Assembly (NCBI GenBank): GCA_016778675.1
Contig: JADHPA010000002.1
Location: 1-47,799 of the forward strand
Reading direction: 5' to 3'
DNA: 47,799 bases
Source: Candidatus Pelagibacter sp.
GTDB taxonomy: Bacteria; Pseudomonadota; Alphaproteobacteria; Pelagibacterales; Pelagibacteraceae
The translations under genes and the position numbers were made by a program. Numbering within the stretch: the first letter of the stretch is position 1; each line of letters opens with the position of its first letter. Under the pieces are notes generated by a model. The model searched no databases, had not been told where the DNA came from, and saw only the letters and a list, made by a program, of their open reading frames with translations. This document shows, one piece after another, positions 19,669 to 31,082 of the stretch.

Positions 19669-19959
19669 ATGAAATTTAAACCGTTACACGATAGAGTTTT
19701 AATAGAAGTCTTAGACGGCAGTGAAAAAACTGCTGGAGGAATAATTATCCCTGATACAGCTCAAGAAAAGCCTCAAGAAGGTAAAGTAATTGCTGTTGGT
19801 GGTGGTGCAAAAACTGAAGATGGAAAATTAATTCCAATGGATGTGAAAGTTGGTGACAAAGTTCTTTTTGGCAAATGGTCAGGAACTGAAATCAAAATAG
19901 ATGGCAAAGAATACAGCATAATGAAAGAATCTGACATTATGGGTATTTCGGGAAAATAA
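19669..19959 (+). CDS. groES: co-chaperonin GroES
   Basis: [31 protein letters not shown]...; start refined from 19642 because AAAGGAG precedes ATG 19669. Confidence 0.97.
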   Translation: MKFKPLHDRVLIEVLDGSEKTAGGIIIPDTAQEKPQEGKVIAVGGGAKTEDGKLIPMDVKVGDKVLFGKWSGTEIKIDGKEYSIMKESDIMGISGK

Positions 19960-19968
19960 TTAAATTAA

Positions 19969-21648
<1,680 letters not shown>

Positions 21649-21673
21649 TCCCACTCTTTCTAAATAAATTTAT

Positions 21674-21707
21674 AAAAGGCCATCTTTTTAGGTGGCCTTT
21701 TTTTTTA
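21674..21707 (+). terminator. rho-independent terminator after groEL
   Basis: AAAAGGCCATCTTTTTAGGTGGCCTTTTTTTTT: GGCCA/TGGCC stem, loop, long T tract. Confidence 0.88.
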
Positions 21708-21730
21708 TTAAGCTGTTATAAGATTAAGAT

Positions 21731-21844
21731 ATGTCAAAAAGATACAGCGGAAAATCATTTAAAGATTCAAGTACTGCGAAAAAGCCAAAATTAAGCTTGA
21801 AAGAGAAAAGAAAACAAAAAAAAGAAAAGACTAAAAAATCTTAA
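21731..21844 (+). CDS. 37-aa highly basic small protein (hypothetical)
   Basis: Manual translation: MSKRYSGKSFKDSSTAKKPKLSLKEKRKQKKEKTKKS*; sits between the groEL terminator and the convergent helicase stop; below the ORF-track size cutoff. Confidence 0.5.
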   Translation: MSKRYSGKSFKDSSTAKKPKLSLKEKRKQKKEKTKKS

Positions 21845-21846
21845 AA

Positions 21847-23391
21847 TTAGGTTCTTTTTTGACTATGTTTTTTAAAAGTAAAACTTTTAGGTCTATCACT
21901 TCTACTCTTAAACTTTTTTTTACCTTTAAAAGTAAAGTCTTTCTTTTTTGTGCTTGATCCTAAACTTTCAGATGGTTTTTTTCCAAAATATTTTGGGTTA
22001 TTTGTAAAACCAGATGGTTTTGACTTGTCACCAAAACTAGATTTTCCTTTGTAACCGAAACTTTTTTTTTCTCCATCTCTTGATGATCTATCAGGTCTTC
22101 CGTAACCAGATGGTTTTGACTTGTCACCAAAACTAGATTTTCCTTTGTAACCGAAACTTTTTTTTTCTCCATCTCTTGATGATCTATCAGGTCTTCCTTT
22201 ACTAAAAAATTTTTTTTCATCTCTAAATTTTCTTTTTTTATTGTAAGGAGCTTTTCCTCTTTTTTTTCCTCTTGAGTCTCCTCTTGCACCACGTGGTGAA
22301 GGTTTAAAATTTGGATCAATTAATTTACTAATTTCATTCCACATCGATCTATCATCAGGTGTTAAAAAAGTTAAAGCAGAACCTTCTGTTCCAGCTCTAG
22401 CAGTTCTTCCAATTCTGTGAACGTAATCTTCTGGAACTTGTGGAAGATCAAAATTAATAACGTGCTGGATTAAAGGAATATCCAGTCCTCTTGCAGCAAC
22501 ATCAGTTGCTATTAATATTCTTTTAAGACCTTTTCTAAATGAATTAATTACACGGTCTCTTTTACTTTGACGAAGATCTCCATGAATAGCATCAGCTGAA
22601 TGGCCCTCTTCTTTAAGACGCTTAACCATTTTATCAGCACCTCTTTTAGTTTTAACAAAAACTAAAATTGATCCTTTTCTTGCTATAAATTGGTCTACTA
22701 GTTGATCGTATTTATTTTCTTTAAAAACCTGAAGAGTTTCTTGCTTAATTTTTGCGATTGGTACTGATGTTGACCCTGTTGAAATTCTTTCAGGCTTATT
22801 TAGATATCTTTCAGAAATTCTAACAATATTCTGAGGTAGTGTTGCAGAAAATAATAAAGTTTGATGATCTTTTGGAACAAATTTTAAAATTAATTCTATT
22901 TGAGGGGTAAAACCCATATCTAACATTCTATCAGTTTCATCTAATACTAGATATTTGGTAGCTGATAAATTTAAGCTTTTCCTTTTTAAGTGGTCATTAA
23001 TTCTTCCAGGAGTTCCAACTATTATTCTTGATCTATTACTTAGTTGCCTAAGTTGTTTTTGCATTGCCTCTCCACCAATAAGTAAGGCAGTTTTAATATT
23101 AATTTTATCGCTAATAATACTTTTTATTGCAGCCATTACTTGAGTTGCAAGCTCTCTAGTTGGACACATAACTAATGCAAATGCATTTTTATCTAATATT
23201 AATTTATTTATTAGAGGAATACTGAATGCCAATGTTTTTCCAGTTCCTGTTTGGGCTGTTCCTAAAATATCTTTTCCCTCTAAAGCAACAGGAATTGCCA
23301 TTGCCTGAATTGGAGTTGGTTTCGTAAACTTCATTTTTTCCAATGAATTCTTTAACGAATCTTCTATTTTTAATAATTTAAAATTTTCCAT
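21847..23391 (-). CDS. DEAD-box RNA helicase (RhlE/DeaD-like) with basic C-terminal tail
   Basis: GTAQTGTGKT, PTRELATQV, GTPGR, DETDRM (DE[T]D), SATLP, ATDVAARGLDIP, HRIGRTARAG. Confidence 0.95.
   Translation of the reverse strand: MENFKLLKIEDSLKNSLEKMKFTKPTPIQAMAIPVALEGKDILGTAQTGTGKTLAFSIPLINKLILDKNAFALVMCPTRELATQVMAAIKSIISDKINIKTALLIGGEAMQKQLRQLSNRSRIIVGTPGRINDHLKRKSLNLSATKYLVLDETDRMLDMGFTPQIELILKFVPKDHQTLLFSATLPQNIVRISERYLNKPERISTGSTSVPIAKIKQETLQVFKENKYDQLVDQFIARKGSILVFVKTKRGADKMVKRLKEEGHSADAIHGDLRQSKRDRVINSFRKGLKRILIATDVAARGLDIPLIQHVINFDLPQVPEDYVHRIGRTARAGTEGSALTFLTPDDRSMWNEISKLIDPNFKPSPRGARGDSRGKKRGKAPYNKKRKFRDEKKFFSKGRPDRSSRDGEKKSFGYKGKSSFGDKSKPSGYGRPDRSSRDGEKKSFGYKGKSSFGDKSKPSGFTNNPKYFGKKPSESLGSSTKKKDFTFKGKKKFKSRSDRPKSFTFKKHSQKRT
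22008..22197. repeat. two-copy 96-bp tandem repeat inside the helicase tail
   Basis: Units 22008-22101 and 22104-22197 identical by eye; encode RPDRSSRDGEKKSFGYKGKSSFGDKSKPSG twice. Confidence 0.93.
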
Positions 23392-23586
23392 TTAGGTATT
23401 TAGATTTTTTAAAATTTAAGGAGATGTGCTCTTAATCCTTTAATACGTCTAATTTATATAGGGATATCTATACGTTTTTATAACAATCACAAGAAGTCAA
23501 TTTTTAGAATAATTAATTTAAATGAGTAAATATTGATTTTTTTTAAGTTTTCAAATGACTCAATTAATGTATAAGAGCGTCAAATT

Positions 23587-25413
23587 ATGAGTAACAATAT
23601 TCGAAACATCACAATTATCGCTCACGTTGACCATGGCAAGACAACTATGATCGACAACTTAATGAAGCAAAGTGGTTCATTTAGAGAAAATGAAGTTGTA
23701 GATGAAAGGCTGATGGATTCTGGAGAATTAGAAAAAGAAAGAGGAATTACTATCTTAGCTAAACCTGCTTCTATAGATTGGCAAAACACTAGGATTAATA
23801 TTATTGATACTCCAGGTCACAGAGATTTCGCTGCTGAAGTTGAACGTGTTTTAAGTATGGCTGATGGCGCCTTATTATTAATAGACTCAGCTGAGGGTGT
23901 TATGCCTCAAACAAAATTCGTATTAGCTAAAGCACTTAAACAGGGGCTAAAGCCAATAGTTGTAATAAATAAGTTAGATAAAACAGATCAAAGAGCTGAT
24001 GAAGTTTTAGATGAAACATTCGATTTATTTGTAAGTTTAGATGCAAATGAAGAGCAGTTAGATTTTCCAGTTATGTATGCAAGTGGTAGATCTGGGTGGG
24101 CAGATAAAGAAGTAGATGGTCCAAGAGAAAATTTACATCCTTTATTAGATCTAATTATAGAGCATGTTAAACCTGCTGAACTTGATAAAACCAAACCTTT
24201 CGCAATGCTATCTACTCTTTTATATGCAGATAGTTTTTTAGGTAGAAGTTTAGTTGGTAAAATATCTCAAGGTACTGCTAAAGCCAATCAGCCCATAAAA
24301 GCAATAAATCTTAAGGGTGAGAAAGTTGATGAAGGCAGATTAACTAAAATTTTTAGATATGAAGGAACAAAAAAAGTACCCATCGAAGTTGGTGAAGCAG
24401 GAGATATTGTAGTAATTGCTGGTTTAGAAAAAGCTAACGTAGCGGATACAATTTGTGATCTTGAAGTAAACGATCCAATTCCAGCAACTCCAATAGATCC
24501 TCCAACAATGTCTATTACTATAAGTGTGAATAGTTCACCTTTAGCTGGAACAGAAGGTAAAAAATTAACAAGTACTCAAATCAGAGATAGACTGATTACT
24601 GAAGCACAAAATAATGTTGGAATTTCTTTTTCCCAGAACAAAAATGTTGATGCTTTTGTAATTAGTGGTCGTGGCGAGTTAATGCTTGAAATTCTACTGA
24701 CACAAATGAGACGTGAGGGTTTTGAAATGACTGTAAGTCCTCCAAAAGTTTTATACCAAAAAGATGATAATGGTAACAGACTAGAACCAATTGAAGAGAT
24801 TACTGTTGATGTAGATGAAGAGTTTTCATCAAAGATTATTGACTCCATGAATAGAAGAAAAGGTAAATTACTTGATCTTAAAGATACAGGAAAAGATAAA
24901 AAAAGATTAATCTTTCATGCACCAACAAGAGGCTTGATGGGTTACACAAGTAGATTTTTAACTTTAACAAAAGGAACTGGTGTAATTAACAGAATTTTTC
25001 ATGGTTATGGAAAATTTGAAGGTGAAATGGATGGCAGAAAAAATGGTGCTTTAATTTCAATGGCAAACGGAAAAGCTGTTGCGTTTGCAATATTTAACCT
25101 TCAGGCAAGAGGTGAAATGTTTGTTACACATAATGATCCTGTTTATGAAGGAATGATTGTTGGCTTAGCACCAAAACCTGGAGATATGATTATAAATGTC
25201 ATGAAAGGTAAACAATTAACTAATATGAGAACTCAAGGAACTGACGAAAATGTTGTACTTACTCCAGTAAGACAAATGTCAATTGCAGAACAATTAAGTA
25301 TGTTGAATACCGATGAAGCTTTAGAGATTACCCCAAAATCTCTTAGACTGAGAAAAGCTATTCTTAATCCTACAGAGAGAAAAAAGAACGAAAAATCTGG
25401 GACACCTCTTTAA
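23587..25413 (+). CDS. typA: translational GTPase TypA/BipA
   Basis: NITIIAHVDHGKTTMIDNLM, DTPGHRDFAAEVERVL, NKLDKTD, EFSSKIIDSMNRRKG. Confidence 0.97.
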   Translation: MSNNIRNITIIAHVDHGKTTMIDNLMKQSGSFRENEVVDERLMDSGELEKERGITILAKPASIDWQNTRINIIDTPGHRDFAAEVERVLSMADGALLLIDSAEGVMPQTKFVLAKALKQGLKPIVVINKLDKTDQRADEVLDETFDLFVSLDANEEQLDFPVMYASGRSGWADKEVDGPRENLHPLLDLIIEHVKPAELDKTKPFAMLSTLLYADSFLGRSLVGKISQGTAKANQPIKAINLKGEKVDEGRLTKIFRYEGTKKVPIEVGEAGDIVVIAGLEKANVADTICDLEVNDPIPATPIDPPTMSITISVNSSPLAGTEGKKLTSTQIRDRLITEAQNNVGISFSQNKNVDAFVISGRGELMLEILLTQMRREGFEMTVSPPKVLYQKDDNGNRLEPIEEITVDVDEEFSSKIIDSMNRRKGKLLDLKDTGKDKKRLIFHAPTRGLMGYTSRFLTLTKGTGVINRIFHGYGKFEGEMDGRKNGALISMANGKAVAFAIFNLQARGEMFVTHNDPVYEGMIVGLAPKPGDMIINVMKGKQLTNMRTQGTDENVVLTPVRQMSIAEQLSMLNTDEALEITPKSLRLRKAILNPTERKKNEKSGTPL

Positions 25414-26060
25414 TTACTAAAAATTTTTCCAACAAGATATAATCCTAAAGCAACCGCAGGTCCTATTCCAAAAGCAAACAATAAAGTTCCAAGTCCCACT
25501 ATCCCTCCAAGATACCAACCTACAGACATTACGGTAATTTCAATAGCGCCTCTTACTAATGCAATTGGTAAATTAGTTTTTTTTTGTAAACCCACCATTA
25601 GCCCATCTCTTGGCCCTGCTCCTAAATTTGCAACAAGGTAGATACCACCACCCAACCCAACGATAAGCACAGCAGCAATAGCTAAAAGAACTTGATTAAT
25701 ATAATTTTCTGGAGTTGGTACAAAATTAATACAAACATCAATCATTAATCCAATAATAATCGCATTCAAAATTGTTCCAATTCCAGGTTTCTGTTTTAAA
25801 GGTAACCAAAGAAGTAAAACTCCTATGCTTACAAAAATAGTTATTATTCCTGTTGAAAAATTAACATTTAATGAAATACCTTGGGCAAGAACACTCCAGG
25901 GTGAAGCTCCTGCAAATGATACAATTAATAATCCCTCACCTAAACCGAACAAAATAAGACCAAACACTAAAAAAAAAAGTGAGGAAAATTTTGGTTTGAG
26001 ATTTAAAGGTTTTTCAGAACTCCATGATACTTTAGGAATATTTTTAATATATAAAAACAT
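25410..26060 (-). CDS. YczE/YitT-like integral membrane protein
   Basis: GEGLLIVSFAGASPWSVLAQGIS, NLGAGPRDGLMVGL, multiple TM segments. Confidence 0.75.
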   Translation of the reverse strand: MFLYIKNIPKVSWSSEKPLNLKPKFSSLFFLVFGLILFGLGEGLLIVSFAGASPWSVLAQGISLNVNFSTGIITIFVSIGVLLLWLPLKQKPGIGTILNAIIIGLMIDVCINFVPTPENYINQVLLAIAAVLIVGLGGGIYLVANLGAGPRDGLMVGLQKKTNLPIALVRGAIEITVMSVGWYLGGIVGLGTLLFAFGIGPAVALGLYLVGKIFSN

Positions 26061-26217
26061 ACAATAATATTTTATGTATTTTATACTTATCTAATTTACA
26101 AGATTATTGTTATCAAAAATTTATTTAGGAGTGTAAGCAACATTATAATGTTTTTTACTCATTTTATAAATTAAAGACTTTCTTCAAAAAAAAAGAGGTC
26201 TAATATTCTAATTTATA

Positions 26218-26901
26218 ATGAAAAAATTATTAATATTTATTTTTACACTGGTAGTGCTTACTTCAAACCTTTACGCACACACATCTCATTACAAAGACTT
26301 TAAAAAGATAGAGATGGAAATTTTAAAAGATGGAAAAGTGATTGGGTATAATTATTATTTTTTTGAAAAAGTTGATGACATATTGATAATTAAAAATCAA
26401 ATTCAATTTAAAGTAAACCTATTTGGCATTGAAGTTTTTAATCTCGAGGGGTATGGAGTAGAAAAACATAAAGATGATAAACTGATATCATACGAGTCAA
26501 AGACTTTACAGAATGATAGAGAGAAATTTGTAAATCTCATTTATGATTCTAAATCAGATAAATTCAAAATTAATGGATCATCTTATATTGGTCTTGCAGA
26601 TACTAAAAATATAATAGGAAATTGGTGGAACCATCAGATATTACAAGCAGAGTCGCAAATTAGCCCTATATCAGGCAGTATAAAAGAACAGGTTGTAAAT
26701 TTTTTAGGTAAAGAAAAAATTGAATTATATGGAAGTATAATTGAGGTCGACCACTTTAAATTGACATCAAAAGATATGACCATTCCTAAAGATAAAAGAC
26801 TAGATTTCGATGTTTGGTACGATAGAGAAAAAGCAATGATTGTAAAAGTTGCTTATTCAAGACTTGGAAACTGGGAGTATAGATTAAAGAGCTACAAATA
26901 A
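26218..26901 (+). CDS. secreted protein of unknown function (DUF6134/DUF3108-like)
   Basis: Signal peptide MKKLLIFIFTLVVLTSNLYA; RLDFDVWYDREKAMIVKVAYSRLG tail. Confidence 0.6.
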   Translation: MKKLLIFIFTLVVLTSNLYAHTSHYKDFKKIEMEILKDGKVIGYNYYFFEKVDDILIIKNQIQFKVNLFGIEVFNLEGYGVEKHKDDKLISYESKTLQNDREKFVNLIYDSKSDKFKINGSSYIGLADTKNIIGNWWNHQILQAESQISPISGSIKEQVVNFLGKEKIELYGSIIEVDHFKLTSKDMTIPKDKRLDFDVWYDREKAMIVKVAYSRLGNWEYRLKSYK

Positions 26902-26907
26902 AATTTA

Positions 26908-27876
26908 TTATTTAATTTTAAGAGATAAATCTTTTGCACTTAGCCATCCTGACTCAAGTCTTGATCCAACAAACCAGTCTGCGCATACACCCAATCTTAA
27001 AGAACTATTCCAGTAACTTTTTATTTTAAGTGGGTTTGAATTAAACGCATACTTCCATCCATGATTTTTTGAATGTAAAATTTTACTTTTTTTAAAACCT
27101 GTAAGTTTAAAAAATTTGTCTATTAATATTTTGGAATTTTGTAATTTATTAATTCTATTATTATTAATGACTTTGTTTGCCCATTTAGGAGTACTTTGAA
27201 GAGTCCATAAATCATAATTGCTCTTAAATCTTTTTTTACTATTTTCATAAGCAGCCCACCCTAGAACTGAGTCTGAGAAAAAATAACTACTGATTTTTGA
27301 TCCTAAATTTTTAACAACCATCATAATTGTTATATTGGCTTCCATTTTAATTTTCTGATTGATAAAAGAATTTTTAATATATTTTTTTGATAATTTTTTT
27401 AGTTGAGGAAATGGACATGTTAAAATTATTGATTTGTAAAATTTCTTAGAACCATCATTAAAAGTAAGCTGCCAAATACTATTTTTGTGTAAAATATTGG
27501 TAACCTCACTATTAAAAAAACAATTAATATCTTTTAAGAGGTATTTGCTGATGGCATTATTGCCATTCTTACCAATTATTTTGATATGTTTTTTATTTTC
27601 TTTGATATTTTCTTTTAAAAAAAGATGTTTACCAGGCCATTTTTTTAAAATTTTTTTTGAAATTAAATTATCTACAAACCTTTTAAATTTGATATTTTTT
27701 GGAGAAATATATTGAGCCCCATGATCAAAGCTTTCTTTGAGATTAAATTTTTTATTTGATGCTCTTCCACCAGCACCTCTAGCTTTATCATATACATCTA
27801 CAATATATTTTTTACTTAGATGATTTGCTATTGTTGCGCCTGATATGCCTGAACCAATAACACAAAAATCTTTCAT
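26908..27876 (-). CDS. renalase-like FAD/NAD(P)-binding oxidoreductase
   Basis: CVIGSGISGATIANHLS, VYDKARGAGGRAS, C-terminal LGVCADWFVGSRLESGWLSA. Confidence 0.85.
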   Translation of the reverse strand: MKDFCVIGSGISGATIANHLSKKYIVDVYDKARGAGGRASNKKFNLKESFDHGAQYISPKNIKFKRFVDNLISKKILKKWPGKHLFLKENIKENKKHIKIIGKNGNNAISKYLLKDINCFFNSEVTNILHKNSIWQLTFNDGSKKFYKSIILTCPFPQLKKLSKKYIKNSFINQKIKMEANITIMMVVKNLGSKISSYFFSDSVLGWAAYENSKKRFKSNYDLWTLQSTPKWANKVINNNRINKLQNSKILIDKFFKLTGFKKSKILHSKNHGWKYAFNSNPLKIKSYWNSSLRLGVCADWFVGSRLESGWLSAKDLSLKIK

Positions 27877-29192
27877 TTACCGGCAACTACCATGCCTTCA
27901 ATTAATATTGTTGGTGCATTTGTTGAATATTTAAACTCTAGATCATCTGCTAAAGTAATATTTTTGAATATATCTTTAAAATTTCCTGCAATAGTAATTT
28001 CACTTACGGGATATTTAAATATTCCATCTTCGATCATAAAACCATTTGCACCCACTGAATAATCTCCTGTAACTAAGTTACTCCCATGACCAATTGTTTC
28101 AGTAATATACAATACTCTTTTATTAAGTTTTAAAAGCTCCCTATATGAAACTGAGCCTTTTTCAAAAAATAAATTACTTGTTCCACCAGATCTACCATTA
28201 GATTTTAGGTTTAATTTTTTTCCATTATAGGTGTCCACTAAATAATGTTTTAAAACACCACAATCAACTAACTTTAATTCTTCAGTTTTAACACCCTCAG
28301 AATCAAAATATCTTGAGCCCAATCCTTTAACAATATCAGGTTTGTCATAAATGTTGATTGAAGATGAAAATATTTCTTCATCAATTTTACCTTTCAAGAA
28401 AGATGTGCCTCTTGCAATAGATGATGCTGATATAGCATTTGCTAAAACACCTAATATCCCTTTTGAAATTCTTCTATCAAAGATAATGCTAATTTTTTCA
28501 CTTTCTATTTTTTTTGGATTTAATTTCTGTATTGTTTTTTTTGCAGCAACTGATCCAATTTGTTGAGGTCTAATCATATCCTGTAAATGACAAGTGCTTG
28601 TAAATTCATAATCTCTTTCCATTTTGTCATTTGCATCTTTGGCAACAGCAACACATGATGCTGAAAAAGATGAAGATTTATAACCATTTATAAATCCATT
28701 ACTATTTGCTAATATAAAATTAGACTTAGATTCAGTAAAACCTGTTTCAGTATTAATAATTTCTTTTTTTTGAAGTGCTGCTTCTTCGGCTTCTTTTAAA
28801 TATTCAATTTTTTCATCATTTTCGATATGATCGTCATCATATAAGTTTAGGTCATTAATTTTATCAGCCAGCAATTCTTTGTCTGGTAAAGAATTATACT
28901 CATCCTCTGGTGTAATTTTTGTTGTCTCAATGCATCGCTCAATTAAAGTTTCTATATTATCATCATTAAGATTTGATGATGTAATGCTAGATTTTTTTTT
29001 TCCAATATAAGTTGTTAAACTTATAGCTAAGCTGTCTGACCTATCAGACTCGTCTAACTTTTTATTTCTGTAATTAACTGTCTCTGATATAGAGTGCATA
29101 ACAGCAGCACTGCTTTCTGTAGCACCTAACTTTTTAGCTAAATCAATACAAAATGAGGCTTTTTTTTTTAAATATTCCTGATCTTTTACCAT
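27873..29192 (-). CDS. pmbA: metalloprotease-complex subunit TldE/PmbA
   Basis: FDRRISKGILGVLANAIS, LVDCGVLKHYLVDTYNGKKLN, adjacent tldD. Confidence 0.93.
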   Translation of the reverse strand: MVKDQEYLKKKASFCIDLAKKLGATESSAAVMHSISETVNYRNKKLDESDRSDSLAISLTTYIGKKKSSITSSNLNDDNIETLIERCIETTKITPEDEYNSLPDKELLADKINDLNLYDDDHIENDEKIEYLKEAEEAALQKKEIINTETGFTESKSNFILANSNGFINGYKSSSFSASCVAVAKDANDKMERDYEFTSTCHLQDMIRPQQIGSVAAKKTIQKLNPKKIESEKISIIFDRRISKGILGVLANAISASSIARGTSFLKGKIDEEIFSSSINIYDKPDIVKGLGSRYFDSEGVKTEELKLVDCGVLKHYLVDTYNGKKLNLKSNGRSGGTSNLFFEKGSVSYRELLKLNKRVLYITETIGHGSNLVTGDYSVGANGFMIEDGIFKYPVSEITIAGNFKDIFKNITLADDLEFKYSTNAPTILIEGMVVAGK

Positions 29193-29197
29193 TTATA

Positions 29198-30610
29198 TTA
29201 TAATTGAGTTCCACCAACAGTCATTTTGTCAATTAAGATTGAGGGTTGCGCAACACCAACGGGAACGCCTTGACCCGCTTTACCACATGTTCCAATACCT
29301 GGATCAAGCATCATATTATTTCCAACCAATGAAACTTCTTTTAAAATAGATGGTCCATCACCAATTAAAGTTGCACCCTTAATAGGAGAGCCTATTTTTC
29401 CATTTATAATTTCGTAAGCTTCAGTGCAATTGAATACAAATTTTCCTGAAGTAATATCAACTTGTCCTCCACCAAAACTTACAGCAAATATTCCCTTATC
29501 AACTGACTTAATCATTTCCTCTTGAGAATATTTTCCATTCATCATCATGGTATTTCTCATTCTTGGAAGGACAACATGCTTGTAACTTTCTCTTCTACCA
29601 CTACCTGTAGATCTTGTATTCATTAATCTTGCATTTAATCGATCTTGCATAAAATTTTTTAATATTCCATTTTCAATTAAGACTGTTTTTTCAGTTGGTG
29701 TGCCCTCGTCATCAATTGTTAGACTACCTCTTCTGTTATGAAGTGTTCCGTCATCAATAATTGTTACACCTTCACTAGCCACTCTTTGGCCCATTAAGTT
29801 ATGAAATGCAGATGTTTTTTTTCTATTAAAGTCACCTTCTAATCCGTGTCCTATTGCTTCATGTATCAATATTGCAGGCCAACCTGATCCTAAAACAACT
29901 TTCATCTCTCCTGCGGGGGCTGGTTTGCTATCAAGGTTTACTGATGCAATTCTAAAGGCTTCATCACATACATTTTTCCAATTGTCATCTTTTAAATATT
30001 CATCATAGGATTGTCTTCCTCCAATTCCATAAACACCAGTTTCTTTCTTTCCATTTTTCTCAAGCATTACCGAAACATTAAAACGAATTAATGGTCTAAC
30101 ATCAGTTAATACCTCTCCACCTGACCTTATGATTTCTATAGATTTATATTCTCCTGCAAAACTAGCAGTGACCTGCTGAACTATTCCACCTTTTGCTCTA
30201 GTATAACTATTAACTTTTTTTAAAAGCTCTAATTTAGACTCAAGTGATTTTTCATCTATCGGATTAATATCTTTATAAAGTTTTTCATTGGTCTTGGGAA
30301 TTTCATGATTATAAATACCTTTTTGTGATTTAAGAGTTGAACTTAAATTGTTAGCAGACTGCTTTAACGAATTTCTTGAAATCTCATTAGAATGAGAATA
30401 AGCAACTACCTCACCTGTAACTGCTCTTAAACCATATCCTAAATCAGAGCTATAACTTGAGCTCTTAATTTTATCATCATCCAGTACAATTGACTCACTC
30501 TTTGAATTTTCTAAATATAGCTCACCGTCATCACAATTATTTAAAGTCTCAGAAATAATATTTTCTGCATCTTTTCTAGATAAATCTGTTTTAGTAAAAA
30601 AATCACTCAC
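29198..30610 (-). CDS. tldD: metalloprotease TldD
   Basis: HEAIGHGLEGDFNRKKTSAF (HExxxH), GTCGKAGQGVPVGVAQP. Confidence 0.96.
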   Translation of the reverse strand: MSDFFTKTDLSRKDAENIISETLNNCDDGELYLENSKSESIVLDDDKIKSSSYSSDLGYGLRAVTGEVVAYSHSNEISRNSLKQSANNLSSTLKSQKGIYNHEIPKTNEKLYKDINPIDEKSLESKLELLKKVNSYTRAKGGIVQQVTASFAGEYKSIEIIRSGGEVLTDVRPLIRFNVSVMLEKNGKKETGVYGIGGRQSYDEYLKDDNWKNVCDEAFRIASVNLDSKPAPAGEMKVVLGSGWPAILIHEAIGHGLEGDFNRKKTSAFHNLMGQRVASEGVTIIDDGTLHNRRGSLTIDDEGTPTEKTVLIENGILKNFMQDRLNARLMNTRSTGSGRRESYKHVVLPRMRNTMMMNGKYSQEEMIKSVDKGIFAVSFGGGQVDITSGKFVFNCTEAYEIINGKIGSPIKGATLIGDGPSILKEVSLVGNNMMLDPGIGTCGKAGQGVPVGVAQPSILIDKMTVGGTQL

Positions 30611-30716
30611 ATGTAATAGATAATAGGTATATTTATATTTTCAATCTGCGTATTTCACGCATATACAAAATGATTGATTATGTGTAATTTTATTTTTTAA
30701 CAAAAATAAGGATAAA

Positions 30717-31079
30717 ATGAAAAAATTTGATGAATTAATGAGCGTTTCCAATGAAATAACTAATATCTCTGTAGATGAAGCAAGAGAAAAATTAAAGGAC
30801 CCAAATGTTCAATTTATTGATGTTAGGGACAAAAGTAGTTTTGATTCAGGGACTATAGGAAATGCAATTAATCTTGAAAGAGGCTTGCTTGAATTTTATT
30901 TAGCAGAAGGTAGTCCTTTAGAAAATGAAAATTTTAAAAACAACCCTGATAAAGAATATATAGTTTTTTGTGGTCTTGGTGGCCAAAGTACTCTTGCAAC
31001 AAAAACGATGCAAGAAATGGGAATAAAGAATGTAAAAAATATGACAGGTGGAATTAAGGCTTGGAAAGAAGATAAATAA
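30717..31079 (+). CDS. rhodanese-like domain protein
   Basis: FIDVRDKSSFDSGTIGNAINLERG, active-site loop CGLGGQS. Confidence 0.92.
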   Translation: MKKFDELMSVSNEITNISVDEAREKLKDPNVQFIDVRDKSSFDSGTIGNAINLERGLLEFYLAEGSPLENENFKNNPDKEYIVFCGLGGQSTLATKTMQEMGIKNVKNMTGGIKAWKEDK

Positions 31080-31082
31080 TTC

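Noticed and set aside
21960-22319. 119-aa alternative-frame ORF in the helicase tail
   Set aside because: Its repeats simply mirror the 96-bp duplication of the true frame; no independent start signal
23988-24848. Antisense ORFs inside typA
   Set aside because: Shadow frames of a conserved GTPase
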